A stretch of 64,000 bases of DNA from positions 14,635,806 through 14,699,805 of the forward strand of contig WARS01000013.1 of the NCBI GenBank assembly GCA_008933995.1, in the 5' to 3' direction. Source of the stretch: Datnioides undecimradiatus (lineage: Eukaryota > Chordata > Actinopteri > Lobotiformes > Datnioididae). Position 1 is the first letter of the stretch. Each line of letters opens with the position of its first letter. The position numbers and the translations under genes were made by a program. A model generated the notes under the pieces. That model ran no database searches and was not told the origin of the DNA. It saw only the letters and a program-made list of their open reading frames with translations. Positions 48,455 to 64,000 of the stretch are shown in pieces.

Positions 48455-51100
48455 CCCAGACCTAAACGCTGATAAAGCCTGTGGAAAACAGGGGGAGGGG
48501 AGAGCAGGGGAGGCAGGAAACATGTGACACTGGTCATCAACACTTGGAGAAACAGACAGAAGAAATGAAAGACCGATTCTGAAGGACACTGTTGCAGAGA
48601 AAAATGTCTCTAAGACTCTTTAAACAACAGGACAGCGTTATCGAGCAGCGATATACACCTCTCTTCCCCCGGAGGAATGACTGTGCGTCCTTTGCAGAAT
48701 GACCTTTCCATCATGGGCAATACACAATGACTGATCCTTAAAACCCAGTAGGAGTTGAAAATGATGGCCAGAGGCTCAGTGACAGATTATATTTCTATTG
48801 GCGGATGCAAAACGGTGGATTTTGAACATTGCCACACAAAATGGCTCCATTGGGAGTTATGGATGTATATCAAATGACCACAAACCTGTTGAGACACAGA
48901 CCAGGATCGTGTTCAGACCGTTTCAAACTACAGTAACGGGTAACGTGACTTCAGCTTGAAAAGTCAGCTCAATGCCCGCAGAGGTCTTTGAACTTTACTC
49001 TGTAGGCTGGACTGCTCCGTCTTCAACTAAACCTTGGCCCGTGATGCTTCTGTGTCCTGTTGGATCTATAATTGTGAACATGTGCACATGCGGCATTTTT
49101 GAAGCTGAAATAAGTCTCGAGCCTCCAACTTCTTCTTGTGGCTCGATGATTATTTCAGCCGAGCGGTGACCTACATTAACAGACAGCAGAGAGGAAAGCG
49201 ACTGGTAATGCTGCTCGTCAGCACAGTCATGCTCATTTTCATGCCTAGTCTGACAGAAGCTCAGTTTAGCTGACAAGCAGGACCAATTTAATTACAATTG
49301 TTTTATTAGATTCTTCCAGATCTATGATACAACAGCGGTGAGCGTCTCCGAGCTGAGCTGATTTTATTACCCCGTGAGATGGAATACATATCTGTCAGAG
49401 TCTGTGATCAATGACATCGTCGCACTTTCATTCAGAAATGGCTTGAAATTAAATCTTCAAATTAAACTACACATAGCCTGCATCAAAATCAAGTGCTCTG
49501 TAAACCAAATCCAGAACAATAATCAATGTATTTTTAAATGTGACTTATAGCTTGTGAGCTGGACTATTACACCATTATCTTTGCAGGTTAAAGGGATAGT
49601 TTGGGTATTTTTTTAGTCATCGTATTAGTAGATGCAGTAGATGGTGGTCGGCACACACCCAGTTTAGGGAAAAGCAGGAGTACTGGTGTTGGAAGATGAG
49701 CTAGCTATTGCTTGGAGCAACACAAAAGCTCAAAATAAATAAATAAATAAACAAATTTTCAAAAACCCATGTCCCTAGGTTAAGTTTACTCTATCCTAAA
49801 AATATTTTCACCAGTGTAACAGCCATTTCTGACAGGAAACTGAAGCCGTTGGCTCAGTCCACTCTCCAAATCCAGACTCCTCTGGCAAAAAAGTAATTTT
49901 ACCCCGCAGAGCCCACGGCTGCTTGCCTACAGGTGCCTTGATAGTTGATTGATAGTTAGTTTGTGTTATTTTGTGACTTCAGTGAATTAAAAACACACAC
50001 AGAACAACAAACAATGAAACCAACTGAGGTAGCAGTGAACCAGCAACTCCTTCCTCCTGTGAGATCAAAGAAAAAAAGAAAAAAAAGTTAATGGAGTCTG
50101 GTGGGTTTGAAGGGAGACAGGCTTCTTCAGTTTCCCATCATAAAATGCTGTCTGACGGCAAGGTAACAGGTATAATTGTAGTGGTGGTCCCCACCATCTA
50201 CTGTAGGTAACCATACCTCAATAAACCCCATGGCAAAAAAACCTGAACTATCCCTTTAAAATGAAATCATGTTGAAACTATTCTTTATATGTTTGCAATA
50301 ACAAATACTAATGGTCTGTCTCTGTCTGTCACACAAAACAGCTGAAGCCTTTTGTAGCATTTACATGTACAGAAGCTGTTTAAAGATTTAGGGAAAACGA
50401 TTATATCATGAACTTAAGTTGGTACACTAAAAACCACAATGCCTCTGGGTGACACACTATTTATTTTATTGTATTTTTTTAGTTTTAGAGTTTGTTTTTA
50501 ATCATAACGAGATTATGATTTATTGGTGCTGCAATTATTTTTGTAACCTATACTGTGTGTGGACATAATTACGATATGATTTTTTTTTTTTTTTTTTTTT
50601 TTACATTCGGGGTAGACACAACTGGATCACACTACTTTACAGTCTCCTGTTTCACTGGTATTTACTTAAAATGTGCATGGTTGTTAAAAAAAACAAGATA
50701 AAACAACAAAATTCAACAAAACAAAAACATCTGTAATGACATACTGCAGCTATTTTTATTTAGTGGACTAGTATCAACAAACAAACAGGATTTAACTGTG
50801 TCCAGATCTTGCAGTACTTTAGCAGAGGTGTAGCAGTACAAGAAGGCTACTCTACTGCTGCACCACAACAATCAACGTGTCTGTGTGTGTTTGTGTGTCC
50901 TAAATGCTCAGATAACTTCCCATCTGCTCTGAAAACAAAATCAGTAAATAACAGTGAAAAATACTGGACTGTAAAACAAAGTGTGCTCCGGCGCTGCATC
51001 CGTACCCAGTGTGTGGAGACACACATGTGGCTCCACTGGGCCAGTGTACAGACTGTAGATAACATGACGTCTGACTTTAAATAAAGACATGTTTTAGAAT
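48455..51100 (+). other. rhobtb3: probable RHOBTB3 3' UTR
   Basis: No coding exon follows the stop codon at 48452-48454. The first convincing plus-strand signal is TTTAAATAAAGACATG (AATAAA near 51080), which would give a 2.6-kb 3' UTR that includes a complete MITE at 49588-50259 and a poly-T run at 50580-50602. An earlier signal is possible: AATAAA words inside the MITE near 49735. Confidence 0.45.
49588..50259. mobile_element. nonautonomous DNA transposon with terminal inverted repeats
   Basis: The left end is TTAAAGGGATAGTTTGGGTA. The right end, reverse complemented, is TTAAAGGGATAGTTCAGGTT, so about 15 of 20 terminal bases pair perfectly. The 672-bp body has no coding capacity. It resembles the 'ttaaagggatagtt' MITEs common in fish, and TTAA may be the target duplication. 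Confidence 0.7.
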
Positions 51101-51945
51101 GAACATAACGTCGACTCCATGAGTGTTTGCACTATGCTGTTGTGTCTATGCATTACCGTGCAGTCACAGCAGGTGGACAAATGCATGTGTACATTTTGAC
51201 TGCATTCACTCATGTCTCCCTCACCTTCCCTCTGGGAAATAAACAAAACAATAGTGTCTTAGTGAGGTGTTTGACTAACGCCGGGCTCCAGAGTGGCTTT
51301 AATGCTCCATGACAAAGATTCTTCAGGATCAGATGACACAGTATATATCTTTGTCAGTGACCACAGTCCATAACTTTGTACCGTGACTTGGCTAAAAGAC
51401 AAACTACGTATGACCCTGACCCACCATAGCAGGTTGGCCCTTAGGATGTAGATGATCAGCGTGGTGAATGACTTCACTGTTTCATCTGATAATAACAAAA
51501 AAAAAATGTATGTTTATGTATGCACACCTGGTTTATGAATGGCAGAGAACCTGCATATGCTTGCAGACCACAAAGTGACATATGAAGATGCCAAATGAGA
51601 AGGATCGGGACCTAATGAAGCATCTCAGGTGCTGCAGCAGTTCTCTGTCAGTGTTTGTTTATAATATGTCAGAATAACATGTTTCCAAATCATGTATAGG
51701 TGTTTAATTGGGCTGATAAACAGTCCCCAAAACAAATGGTTTCCCCGTTTTGTGCTCTGTGTTGAAACGTCTGCACTCATTATGTTTTTTCACTCAGGTG
51801 TTTCCCTCAATTTGTCACCCATCTGTACATTTCCATCAGGGTGCGATACAGTGTGGGCCTGGAGCAGATTTTACTCCTGCCTTTACAACCGAGCAATTAC
51901 CTCTTATCTCTTTGAGAACCACCTCCGGCATCTTATTCCCTTTCA

Positions 51946-51955
51946 TTTATTTATT
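51946..51955 (-). terminator. glrx: GLRX poly(A) signal
   Basis: Two overlapping AATAAA hexamers on the minus strand (AGAAATAAATAAATG) lie about 215 nt beyond the GLRX stop codon at 52171, a normal 3' UTR length for this gene. Confidence 0.6.
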
Positions 51956-52170
51956 TCTACACTAATGAGAGCTTACTGTTACTAATTAATGCACTTAATG
52001 ACTTGCTTTGGGTCTTCTGAGGGGCAACACCTACCTCATTTGCTTGCTTGTTGTTACAAATGCCTCCTTGTTTTACTGCCCCCTCCCCCAACAGCCAGAC
52101 AGTCCGTCTTTCCCTTGAAATACATGCATGTCCGTCTGTGCAGTGTCGTGTACCTGGGGTGTGGAGTGGG

Positions 52171-54665
52171 TCACTGCAGGGCTCCAATAGACTGCAGCAT
52201 GCCCTCCAGTTTGCCACTCTTGTGTAGCGCCGCCACATCGCTGCCGCCTCCAACACACTCCTCACCGATGAACACCCGTGGGACCTAAGTTCCAGATTGA
52301 TATGGGAGAAAGAGGGACTGGTAAATATGCAATTACTGATTTACATATTAATGAGCAGTGCTGATGGCAATTAATGGGTTCCATGTAAATGTGCTTTGTT
52401 TGTCAGGTATTTCATTCATGGGACTACCCAGCAGAAACTGACATTCCTGTCTAATGATTACACACAGCGAGGTGTGTTAATATGGTTAACATGGCATATA
52501 TATGGTAAGTTAACACCTAACATAATCCCACAGTTGGAAAATAGTTATATACATTGACTCAAATAATGTACTTAAGTAGAAACTTATATTATGTGTTCTT
52601 TACTCGAGTATTGTTATTTTCATGCCTCTTTCTACTTTTACTCCATTACATTTCAGAAGAAAATATTGTACTTTTTACTTCTACTAGGACTGCTCTTAGT
52701 TACTTAACAAAGGAGATGCAGTGGGATGAGACATTCGCAGCAGAGCAGCAGTCTCAGAAAATATCACAGTAACACAGTACTATTATTATTACATAGGTGC
52801 GCTTTAAATGTTCAGTCACCATGGTAATGACGACGCCCCGGGGGAGAGCAGTAACTTAATAAACCTCAGGACGTGTGTTACATGTGCATGTTGGAGCTTA
52901 AACATGGGTAGAGTCCAAATCTGTGTCAAACCCATGGTTCATATCGAGGATCATCACTGGTGACAAAGGTGCAGCCTGAGCAGTGAAGCGCCCGGTAGTG
53001 GTCAGGAATGCAACCAGGAGCGCATTGTCGCTCTCTTTGACATTTGAGTTGAGCACCATGAATTCACCCCCAATGGATTAGACCGTCAACGGCGAGCTCT
53101 ACAGCACCGTTCTGAAACTTCCAAGGGAGGAAATTCTACACAAGCGACATGAAATGTGGAGCGAGGGCACTTGGTGGCTCAAACTGTGTTTAAGACACAT
53201 GAATCTTTTAGCTGCCAACACAACTCTTGCTCCCCACCACCTCCCCAACTCCAAGATTTGGCTCGTTGTGACTTCTTTCCCCAGATAGCACCCCAAATAG
53301 AAATCCAGCTGTTTTGACACTCGGGAGAAGGTCCGGCACGAGTTGCAGAAGATGTTTAACACACCTACACAACGGGACTTCCAGGAAGCGATTTAGGTGT
53401 GGCAGGAGAACTGCGCATCACTGCACAGGCTGACTGCTTAGAAGTGGAAGGCAGCCAAATAGGCTGCAGCTGACTGCACCATCAGTTACAATGAGCTTTA
53501 AAGGGATGAGAACAGTAGAGTTTGTTAATAACTATCAGTTTTCATTTCATTGTATACCAAGAGAAAGGTGCATTTACCTTGACTTTTATTTACAAATTAA
53601 GATTTTAAGACTTAAAATATGATGCAGTCAATTAGTCAATGAACAGAAAATTGTCTTGCTTCATATGTGTTGAAATATTAATTTTGAGGTGTGGACTGTT
53701 GGTTGGACAAAACGGGTGTTGTGAGGAAATTATGATGGTGTGTACCAGTATTTTCTTAAGTCAATTAATTAAAGGAAAATAACCGGCAGATAAAATTGTG
53801 ACAAATAGTTACTAATTACCTTCCTTTCAACCAACCACAAAATAAATATTAAACATTGCATTTATTGTATGAACAACAACAAACTTATAATAGAATCCCA
53901 AATGGTCTAACAAACATATGGGCAGTTTCTTCTGCAAAGAAATAATAATAGTTATTCTTACATAATTCAATGCAAGTTACATTTTCATAGACCTTTTGCT
54001 TGCAATACAGTATTTTTAGTGTGTAATTAGTATTTTTCCTGAAGAAAAGCGCGTGCATGCATGAATAGGAAGGGTTTTAGTAATAACTCGTGTTATTGTC
54101 AGACTTTATTATTTAACTATGGGTGGATGGAAAGTGAAGCGACTCTTATGTTCCTACATGCGCACTCTGGGAGTCTCATGGGGAACTGTAATCAAAATAC
54201 ATGAATAAATCAGAAATGTTTACATACTGTTAGCATTTACTATAATCAGTGTAGCTAACACAGGCTTTATTAAAATCTTATTAAAAGTCATTTATCTTCT
54301 GTGGCGTTATGATGATAAAATCACCATAATTGTTTTTCTCTACATGTGGTTTCACATCATTTCATAACATAAATAAAAGGGAGGGCTTGTGTTTTTCAAA
54401 GTTTTCCGTGACACTCTTCCTTCGTTTACACGGTATGACAAAGCAACAATGTGTTTACCGTGCGAGCTCCCGTCAGCTCCAGGAAGTAGTCTTGCATGCT
54501 GTCCATGTCGCTGCGGCCACTAATATCAATGTACTCCAAATGTCCCGGCTTGAACTTGTATTTGGACAAAACGTCTTTGGCCATGATGCAATAGGAGCAC
54601 GTAGGTTTCATAAACAGCACCACCTTGTCTCCTTTTATTTTGGTCTGCACGAACTGCTGCGCCAT
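52171..54665 (-). CDS. glrx: Glutaredoxin 1 (cytosolic dithiol glutaredoxin), two exons
   Basis: Exons are 54459-54665 and 52171-52284, giving 106 aa, the same length as human GLRX. It reduces glutathione mixed disulphides using glutathione. The thioredoxin fold starts KVVLFMKPTCSYC with active-site Cys23 and Cys26. The glutathione-site residues T69-V70-P71 are formed at the exon junction, and CVGGGSD follows at 79-85. MAQQFVQTKI, LTGARTVPRVFIG and the C-terminal SIGALQ are diagnostic of GLRX. There is no targeting peptide. The active site is CSYC rather than the usual CPYC, and the second cysteine of the human GGCSD loop is Gly83. GLRX lies between RHOBTB3 and ELL2, as in mammals. The start codon is unambiguous by alignment. 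Confidence 0.95.
52555..52700 (+). repeat. common teleost repeat ('acttgagtattttc...ttactccattacattt' family)
   Basis: The stretch includes GACTCAAATAATGTACTTAA, TTTACTCGAGTATTGTTATT, and TACTTTTACTCCATTACATT-TCAGAAGAAAATATTGTACTTT. This is the order of a very common fish repeat that reads 'ctactttatacttctactccactacatttcagagggaaatattgtacttt'. Recognition is from memory. Confidence 0.55.
52930..53480 (+). pseudogene. decayed mariner-family transposase
   Basis: Translation with frame jumps gives RIITGDKG (mariner 'R-ITGDE-W'), then HHEFTPNGL ('HHEFVP-G'), then VNGELYSTVLKLPREEI and KRHEMW ('VN-EYY--VL--LRE-I--KRPELW'). These are followed by LQDLARCDFF ('SPDLAPCDFF') and FDTREKVRHELQKMFNTPTQ with RDFQEAI and VWQ ('F-----FQ--W--R'). 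This is the catalytic to C-terminal order of IS630-Tc1-mariner transposases. Frameshifts and stops show it is inactive. It sits in the GLRX intron, antisense to the gene. No terminal inverted repeats were identified. Confidence 0.8.
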
Positions 54666-54800
54666 TTTAAGTCGGTCAGTGATGTGGCTACAAGATCAGA
54701 GGGCGAAAGTGGAATCAATGGAGGAGAGGAAAGACGATCGCTCGGCTCTCTGTCAATTATATTAATCAGATGACGTAAAAGCTCGCCCCTCCTCCTCCTT
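54666..54800 (-). promoter_or_regulatory. glrx: GLRX proximal promoter
   Basis: On the minus strand, TTACGTCAT (a CRE/ATF-like site, 54770-54779) and an AT-rich TTAATATAATTG box (54755-54766) lie about 90-115 bp upstream of the start codon. No intron separates the start codon from this stretch, so the leader is probably short. Confidence 0.4.
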
Positions 54801-54819
54801 AAAGGGATACCACGCACTC

Positions 54820-57800
54820 ATTCGGGTGTGTGCAAGCGCGTGCACAAACTAACTGTTTTATAGAAAGGTTCAAATAAGACTTAAAATGATAACGTTACAG
54901 AGTTTTCTGTGCTAAAATGTAGTTTGGTCATTTTTATTAAACATAAGCATGTGATCATAGTATAAAGTAAAATCATTCAGGTCTTTTTCAAGTTTGGAAC
55001 AGGGGCCCTCTACAAGACAGGGTCACTATGTCTAATAATGCAGGACTCATTAGTTGATAGTGCATTTAAGATACTTGCTGATCTTTAATGTATATGACAA
55101 AGAAAAAAAACAACTTACTTGATAACTGTATTATCCCACCACAATGAGTAACATAATGAATGGGAAATAAATCCCTGTAGCTTTGTTGCAGCTTAAGCTG
55201 GCACTGGTGCCAACTCTGTAACAAATAAAAATATATATTTAAACAATATTTTATCACTGTGTTAATGGACGTCTCTTGTCGATCCAGTCCGGGCTAATCA
55301 TACTGATAAAATCCTCCCTTCAACCTGCTGAGTTTCAAACATCATTTAAACTGTCTTCTCACTGCTGCAGGGCAACTAATGAAGTAATTTAACTCAGCAA
55401 TGTATTTGATTGTGAGAGGATTGTGGTTAAAACCAAGGTCACATTTTAAAAGTCACAGTCATTAATTTAAACCAGTCTCACCAGTCTTTCACCAGGCTCC
55501 AGGAGCTCGGGGAACTTGAAGAGATGAAACCTTTTGCAGCTAAATGAAAAAAAAAAAGAAGCAAATTCATTCTCTTTGGTCTTCCAAAGCCTGGGTGTCA
55601 TATCTGACCATGAAAAATCAAGTAACAAAAGTAACAAGTTTAATTTCATTTTCGCATAATTTTGAATTATCTCATTTTAGTTGCCTTACTGCAGTTCTGA
55701 AATGTACATGTACAGTACTTACACTTACCTACTGTATACTGATGCACAATGTTAATCTTAAAACCATACAGGGACAACTACATCACCCAAGTTATTAAAC
55801 TGCAGGGACAAAGGAAGCGAGGGCAAACATTTAGGGCCAGTATTTTAAAAGTAAACTTTACCCGTGAATACGTTTATAGCAAAATAAGTGTATTTAAGTC
55901 TGTTAAGTGTGTTTAAGTATATTCCGCACCCTGCGGCTCAGAGACTACTGATGGAAGCAAATCTGCTGTGACTGAGAGTCATATACAGGTTAAGGCGAGC
56001 CTGTGTTCAGAACAATGCCTTCAACTTTTGATTTACTAGAGAGAGCTTTGATAAGAGCTGCTATTCAGTCCAACATCACATGCTAGAGGCCACATATTAA
56101 CAGTTTTAAAACCATGATTAGGAAACAATGAAGAACATACAAGAGAAAGACTTGTTCAAGGTAAAACTAAGTTGATTTTTATTGAAATGTTTTACATTTT
56201 CACATGGGCAGGATCAGATTTCACACTTGATTTTCAGTGGTTTCTCATATCTAAATGCTGCCAGGGCATTTTTATTTTTCACTTTGTTACTTCCTCATTA
56301 AGACTCTTGATCAAACCACTTCCCTCCTTCTTCCCATCACAATGAGTCACATAATGCTTATTCACGTTGATCAGGTCCAATTGCAGTAAATCTGTCTTTG
56401 ATAGGGAAAGACATTTTCAGAAGGCTGAAGACACAAGTGACAGATAACACCTCGGAGCCCAGGCCTCACATAAATTTGTTGAAGCGGCCCTTTGTGATGC
56501 TCCTAGGTATGAGAATTGACTACTGCAAGGGAAAACAGGGAAATTAAACCAAAAGACTGACCCTGTCGCCCACCAGCGATGAAAGTTTAGATCTTGAATA
56601 GAGCCAGAATTTTTTTTTTAATCTGCTGTTGTCATGCATCCGAGATACAAGTGCTGATTTTCTGTCCAGAATAACTTGAGAGACAACAAGGAAGTTAAGC
56701 TCAATCTGTCATTATGCTAAACTTACTCTGACAGCCAAACAAAACAGCCAGTCTGCTGCAGAGACTGACTCTTTGACCGACTGCCACAACTAAGGTACAG
56801 AACTGGCCAATATTTACGATTTTCCAATAAATGACACAGACTCTTACACACCAACACTGGCTGAATATACTCAGTGTCCACTTTATTAGGTACACCTGTA
56901 CAATGCATACTGAATAAATGGTTTTGCAATACACTACATTCTTATGATTCTTATGTGTTACAGAGCGGTTAATAAACTCTGTTGTAGCATTGAGGTTGTA
57001 GATGGTGGTGCTATACTGGACTGCATTATACTGACAGGGTTTTTCTTACATTCTGGAGCTTTCATGGATGTAAAGCCATAAAACACAGCTCAGTGCTATC
57101 TAGTCCAGTTCAACATCATCTTTAACTGTGACCTCAGCAGTAAAACATAATCTGTTCTACACTTTATCAAAAACTTAATACAAGCTTCATAAAGACAGAT
57201 GATGTGCAGGACTGCTGTATTGGACTTCATCAGACTGTGCTGGTGTACCTAATAAAGTTGCTTCTGATTGCATATGCCAGACCAGACTGACCCCTGTAAA
57301 ACCCCTGCTGAGTCAATACCTTTAATTTGTTGATATCTTTAGGGGCACGCTGACTCATTTCCCCAAAAAGTAAGTGATGTTTTAGTTTTTCATCACTGAG
57401 TGAGACACAGACTCCAGTGTTAATGTCTCTAACAATTAAGCCCCAATCAAAAAGTCTAATCCATGGATGCAGTACCAGAAAAGTATTTAATTTTTTGGCA
57501 AACATTCTAACACAGGTTTGTAAACAAATTTTCCCTTGTTGAAATAAAGAATTTATCATAGAGGCCGGCCATCCATCCATTGAACGAAATCAATACCAAT
57601 GCTGGGAAAAAGAAAAAAAGCTAGTCGGAAATCTTTCGCTGTTCAGCAGAACTTAAACTGAGATCAAATACATTTGACATTGTAACATAGATTTGTCCTC
57701 TGGTGGATGACAAGTTTCGGCTTCTTTCTAAAAACGGAAACATAGACTGTTTGCCACTGGATAAAGCTGAAGAGGCGGGCGCAGTCCTTTCCAGGGTCTA

Positions 57801-59179
57801 GACATCAACCATTCTGGAAAATAAGGATCTTCTATCTCTCATCAATTATGATCAGGTACTGTTACTCCAGCCAGGCTGATCCTGAGTGCGCTGGCTGGTT
57901 AAATACTATAGCAGCTTTTTTTGTTTGTTTTTCATGTTTCTCACTTTTTTCTCCATATTTCTTTTTTTCTTACACCTGTCACTCCACATAATACACAATC
58001 ATACAAACACACACACACACACAATTTGTAACACTCTTTGCAGACTTCCCTTCCTTTCTTCACTCAGACATGCGCGCGCACGCACACACACACAAACACA
58101 CACACACAACCTGTTTCCAGGCAGTTTTAGTTCCTTTGTGTAGCCTGTGGACCCTAAAGGTCGGCCCAACTCAGCATTTCCGAGTGTAAACACCTTAAGG
58201 CACCCATAATGCACCGTGAACACTAAACACTGTTGGTGCAGGGAATACTGCCCCTGTTGACGGGGGATCATACTCCTTTAGTTACCCCACCCTTACCACC
58301 CCCATGTTGCCATTACAACTAAATTTACAATCCATGCACACATACGGTTGTTGCTTCTCAGTGGGCTCAGGTGAGTACTCCGGCGTGTCTCATTTCATTC
58401 CTCCTCGACCTCAAACTCAGCAACGACATTAAAGTGCTGAGGAGAGGGCTATCCAGTACAGTTTTTATGAAAAGAGAGGAAATGAGACCAGAGAGACATC
58501 TTTACCACTTGAGATGACAAAATGAATCTTGCGTGCAAAATGGCTCCACAAAGTCAAAATACATAAGGCCTGCGGTAAATTTTTTTTTTGCATTGTTTTC
58601 AACAAAAGTTAAACAATATATCATCTGCGGACTCTTCTTTTGCACTACGAGTCCCAAAATAAATAGATCTCCCTCTTTTTTTTTTAACTTAAATACATTG
58701 TTAATATTTTCTGTGATGCTCAAAAATACTTTTTTTGTTCTTTTTTTTTTTGCCTGAAGATGAAGTCCTTCAAAGGTTAGAAGAGTTGGAATATTTCCCA
58801 CAAAACCCTTCACACATGCAGGCAGCCCCTTCCACTGGTCCAGTGGTACGAAATTCCACAGGAGCTCATTGAGGAAAAAAAAAAATAATGATGAGAAGAA
58901 AGAAAAAGATGGGGAAGATGGGGGCTGGGACACAGTCAAAGTGAGATTTTCAAGATTGCAGGCAACAAATGAAGCCAGTGGAATCAAAGATCGCAAAGGA
59001 AGGAAGGAATGAAGAAGGGATGATGGGAGAAGGGAAAAGGGGAGGAAATGAGGGGGAGGGCACGGGGCTGTTGTGGAGGCAGTAACAGAAGGGGTGTTAA
59101 ATAACAGCCAGTTAGACACCCCCCTCCTTCGACACTCCATTCTCAATACTGATTAGTGAGGATGTGGTGTGCTGTGCTC
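54820..59179. other. GLRX-ELL2 gap including the ELL2 3' UTR
   Basis: No coding exon is supported. ELL2 is read leftward from the stop at 59180, so its 3' UTR occupies the right part. Minus-strand AATAAA signals occur near 56271 and 56178; the one at 56882 lies inside a MITE. (CA)n runs lie at 58006-58022 and 58082-58107. Confidence 0.5.
56880..57258. mobile_element. MITE with perfect 16-bp terminal inverted repeats
   Basis: The left end is ACTTTATTAGGTACACC. The right end is GGTGTACCTAATAAAGT, its exact complement, 379 bp in all. This 'ctttattaggtacacc' terminus is common in fish genomes. There is no coding capacity. Because the terminus contains TTTATT, the insertion supplies a minus-strand AATAAA inside the ELL2 3' flank. 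Confidence 0.75.
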
Positions 59180-63805
<4,626 letters not shown>

Positions 63806-64000
63806 CTGTTTTCATGTACACACAGACATACACACAGAAGTGCACAGTTTAGTTAATCTATGACTACATAAAATGTACAGAAACTTCACATTTCCTGTGT
63901 TGGTCAGACATCTGTGCATGCAGAAAAGCTGAATGAGTAGGATTTGTCAGTTGTGGTTTGTAAAGAAACCATTTACAGTTGGCCTCTCGTCCCCATTTCA
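63806..64000 (-). other. ell2: ELL2 intron, cut by window edge
   Basis: Sequence upstream of the TGAAAACAG acceptor at 63806. No exon is seen before the window ends. Confidence 0.8.

Larger units (their letters stand above)
52285..54458 (-). other. glrx: GLRX intron
   Basis: A 2.2-kb intron carrying a common fish repeat at 52555-52700 and a decayed mariner transposase at 52930-53480, both read on the opposite strand. Confidence 0.7.

Noticed and set aside
57230-57580. 116-codon minus-strand open frame beside the MITE
   Set aside because: Part of it reads through the MITE end, and I could not match the rest to a known protein or to reverse transcriptase with any confidence.
58502-59146. 214-codon open frame on the minus strand
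   Set aside because: It lies directly after the ELL2 stop codon, is dominated by homopolymer and Pro/Ser/Leu/Phe runs, and has no recognisable domain. It is ELL2 3' UTR.

Overview
The window is vertebrate nuclear DNA, most probably from a percomorph-type teleost fish. The genes are split by GT-AG introns, CpG-rich first exons are present, microsatellites are abundant, and short interspersed repeats of the kind common in spiny-rayed fishes lie between them. I see no prokaryotic operon, CRISPR array, prophage or other defence-type system, and I do not claim an undescribed system. Species and chromosome cannot be fixed from sequence alone.

Seven protein-coding genes can be assembled exon by exon, with every splice phase closing. 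From left to right: UBAP1 (minus, 3401-6397, non-coding first exon near 8512-8650), UBE2R2 (plus, 10575-14153), NUDT2 (minus, 20755-21313, probable 5' UTR exon near 22364), RFESD (plus, 24150-25091), RHOBTB3 (plus, 27764-48454, 13 exons), GLRX (minus, 52171-54665) and the 3' two-thirds of ELL2 (minus, 59180-63805, continuing past the right edge). UBAP1/UBE2R2 and NUDT2/RFESD are head-to-head pairs. RHOBTB3 and GLRX converge tail to tail.

Functionally this is a housekeeping neighbourhood. UBAP1 is an ESCRT-I ubiquitin receptor and UBE2R2 an SCF-type E2. NUDT2 hydrolyses Ap4A and RFESD is a soluble Rieske-type ferredoxin. RHOBTB3 is an atypical Rho/BTB protein with a C-terminal CAAX box, GLRX a cytosolic dithiol glutaredoxin, and ELL2 a super elongation complex subunit. 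They are not one pathway. What joins them is ancestral linkage: in human, UBAP1, UBE2R2 and NUDT2 lie in 9p13 while RFESD, RHOBTB3, GLRX and ELL2 lie in 5q15.

The spaces hold several mobile-element remnants: a dead mariner transposase inside the GLRX intron, an L1-like reverse-transcriptase tail inside a RHOBTB3 intron, three DNA-transposon or MITE-like elements with terminal inverted repeats, and diverged copies of common teleost repeats. There are many (CA)n and (CT)n tracts and a 146-bp (GA)n tract in an ELL2 intron. The most interesting local observations are a readable intronic-polyadenylation isoform of UBAP1, a CSYC rather than CPYC active site in GLRX, an RHOBTB3 start codon cut by an intron, and (TG)n tracts abutting two RHOBTB3 splice acceptors.
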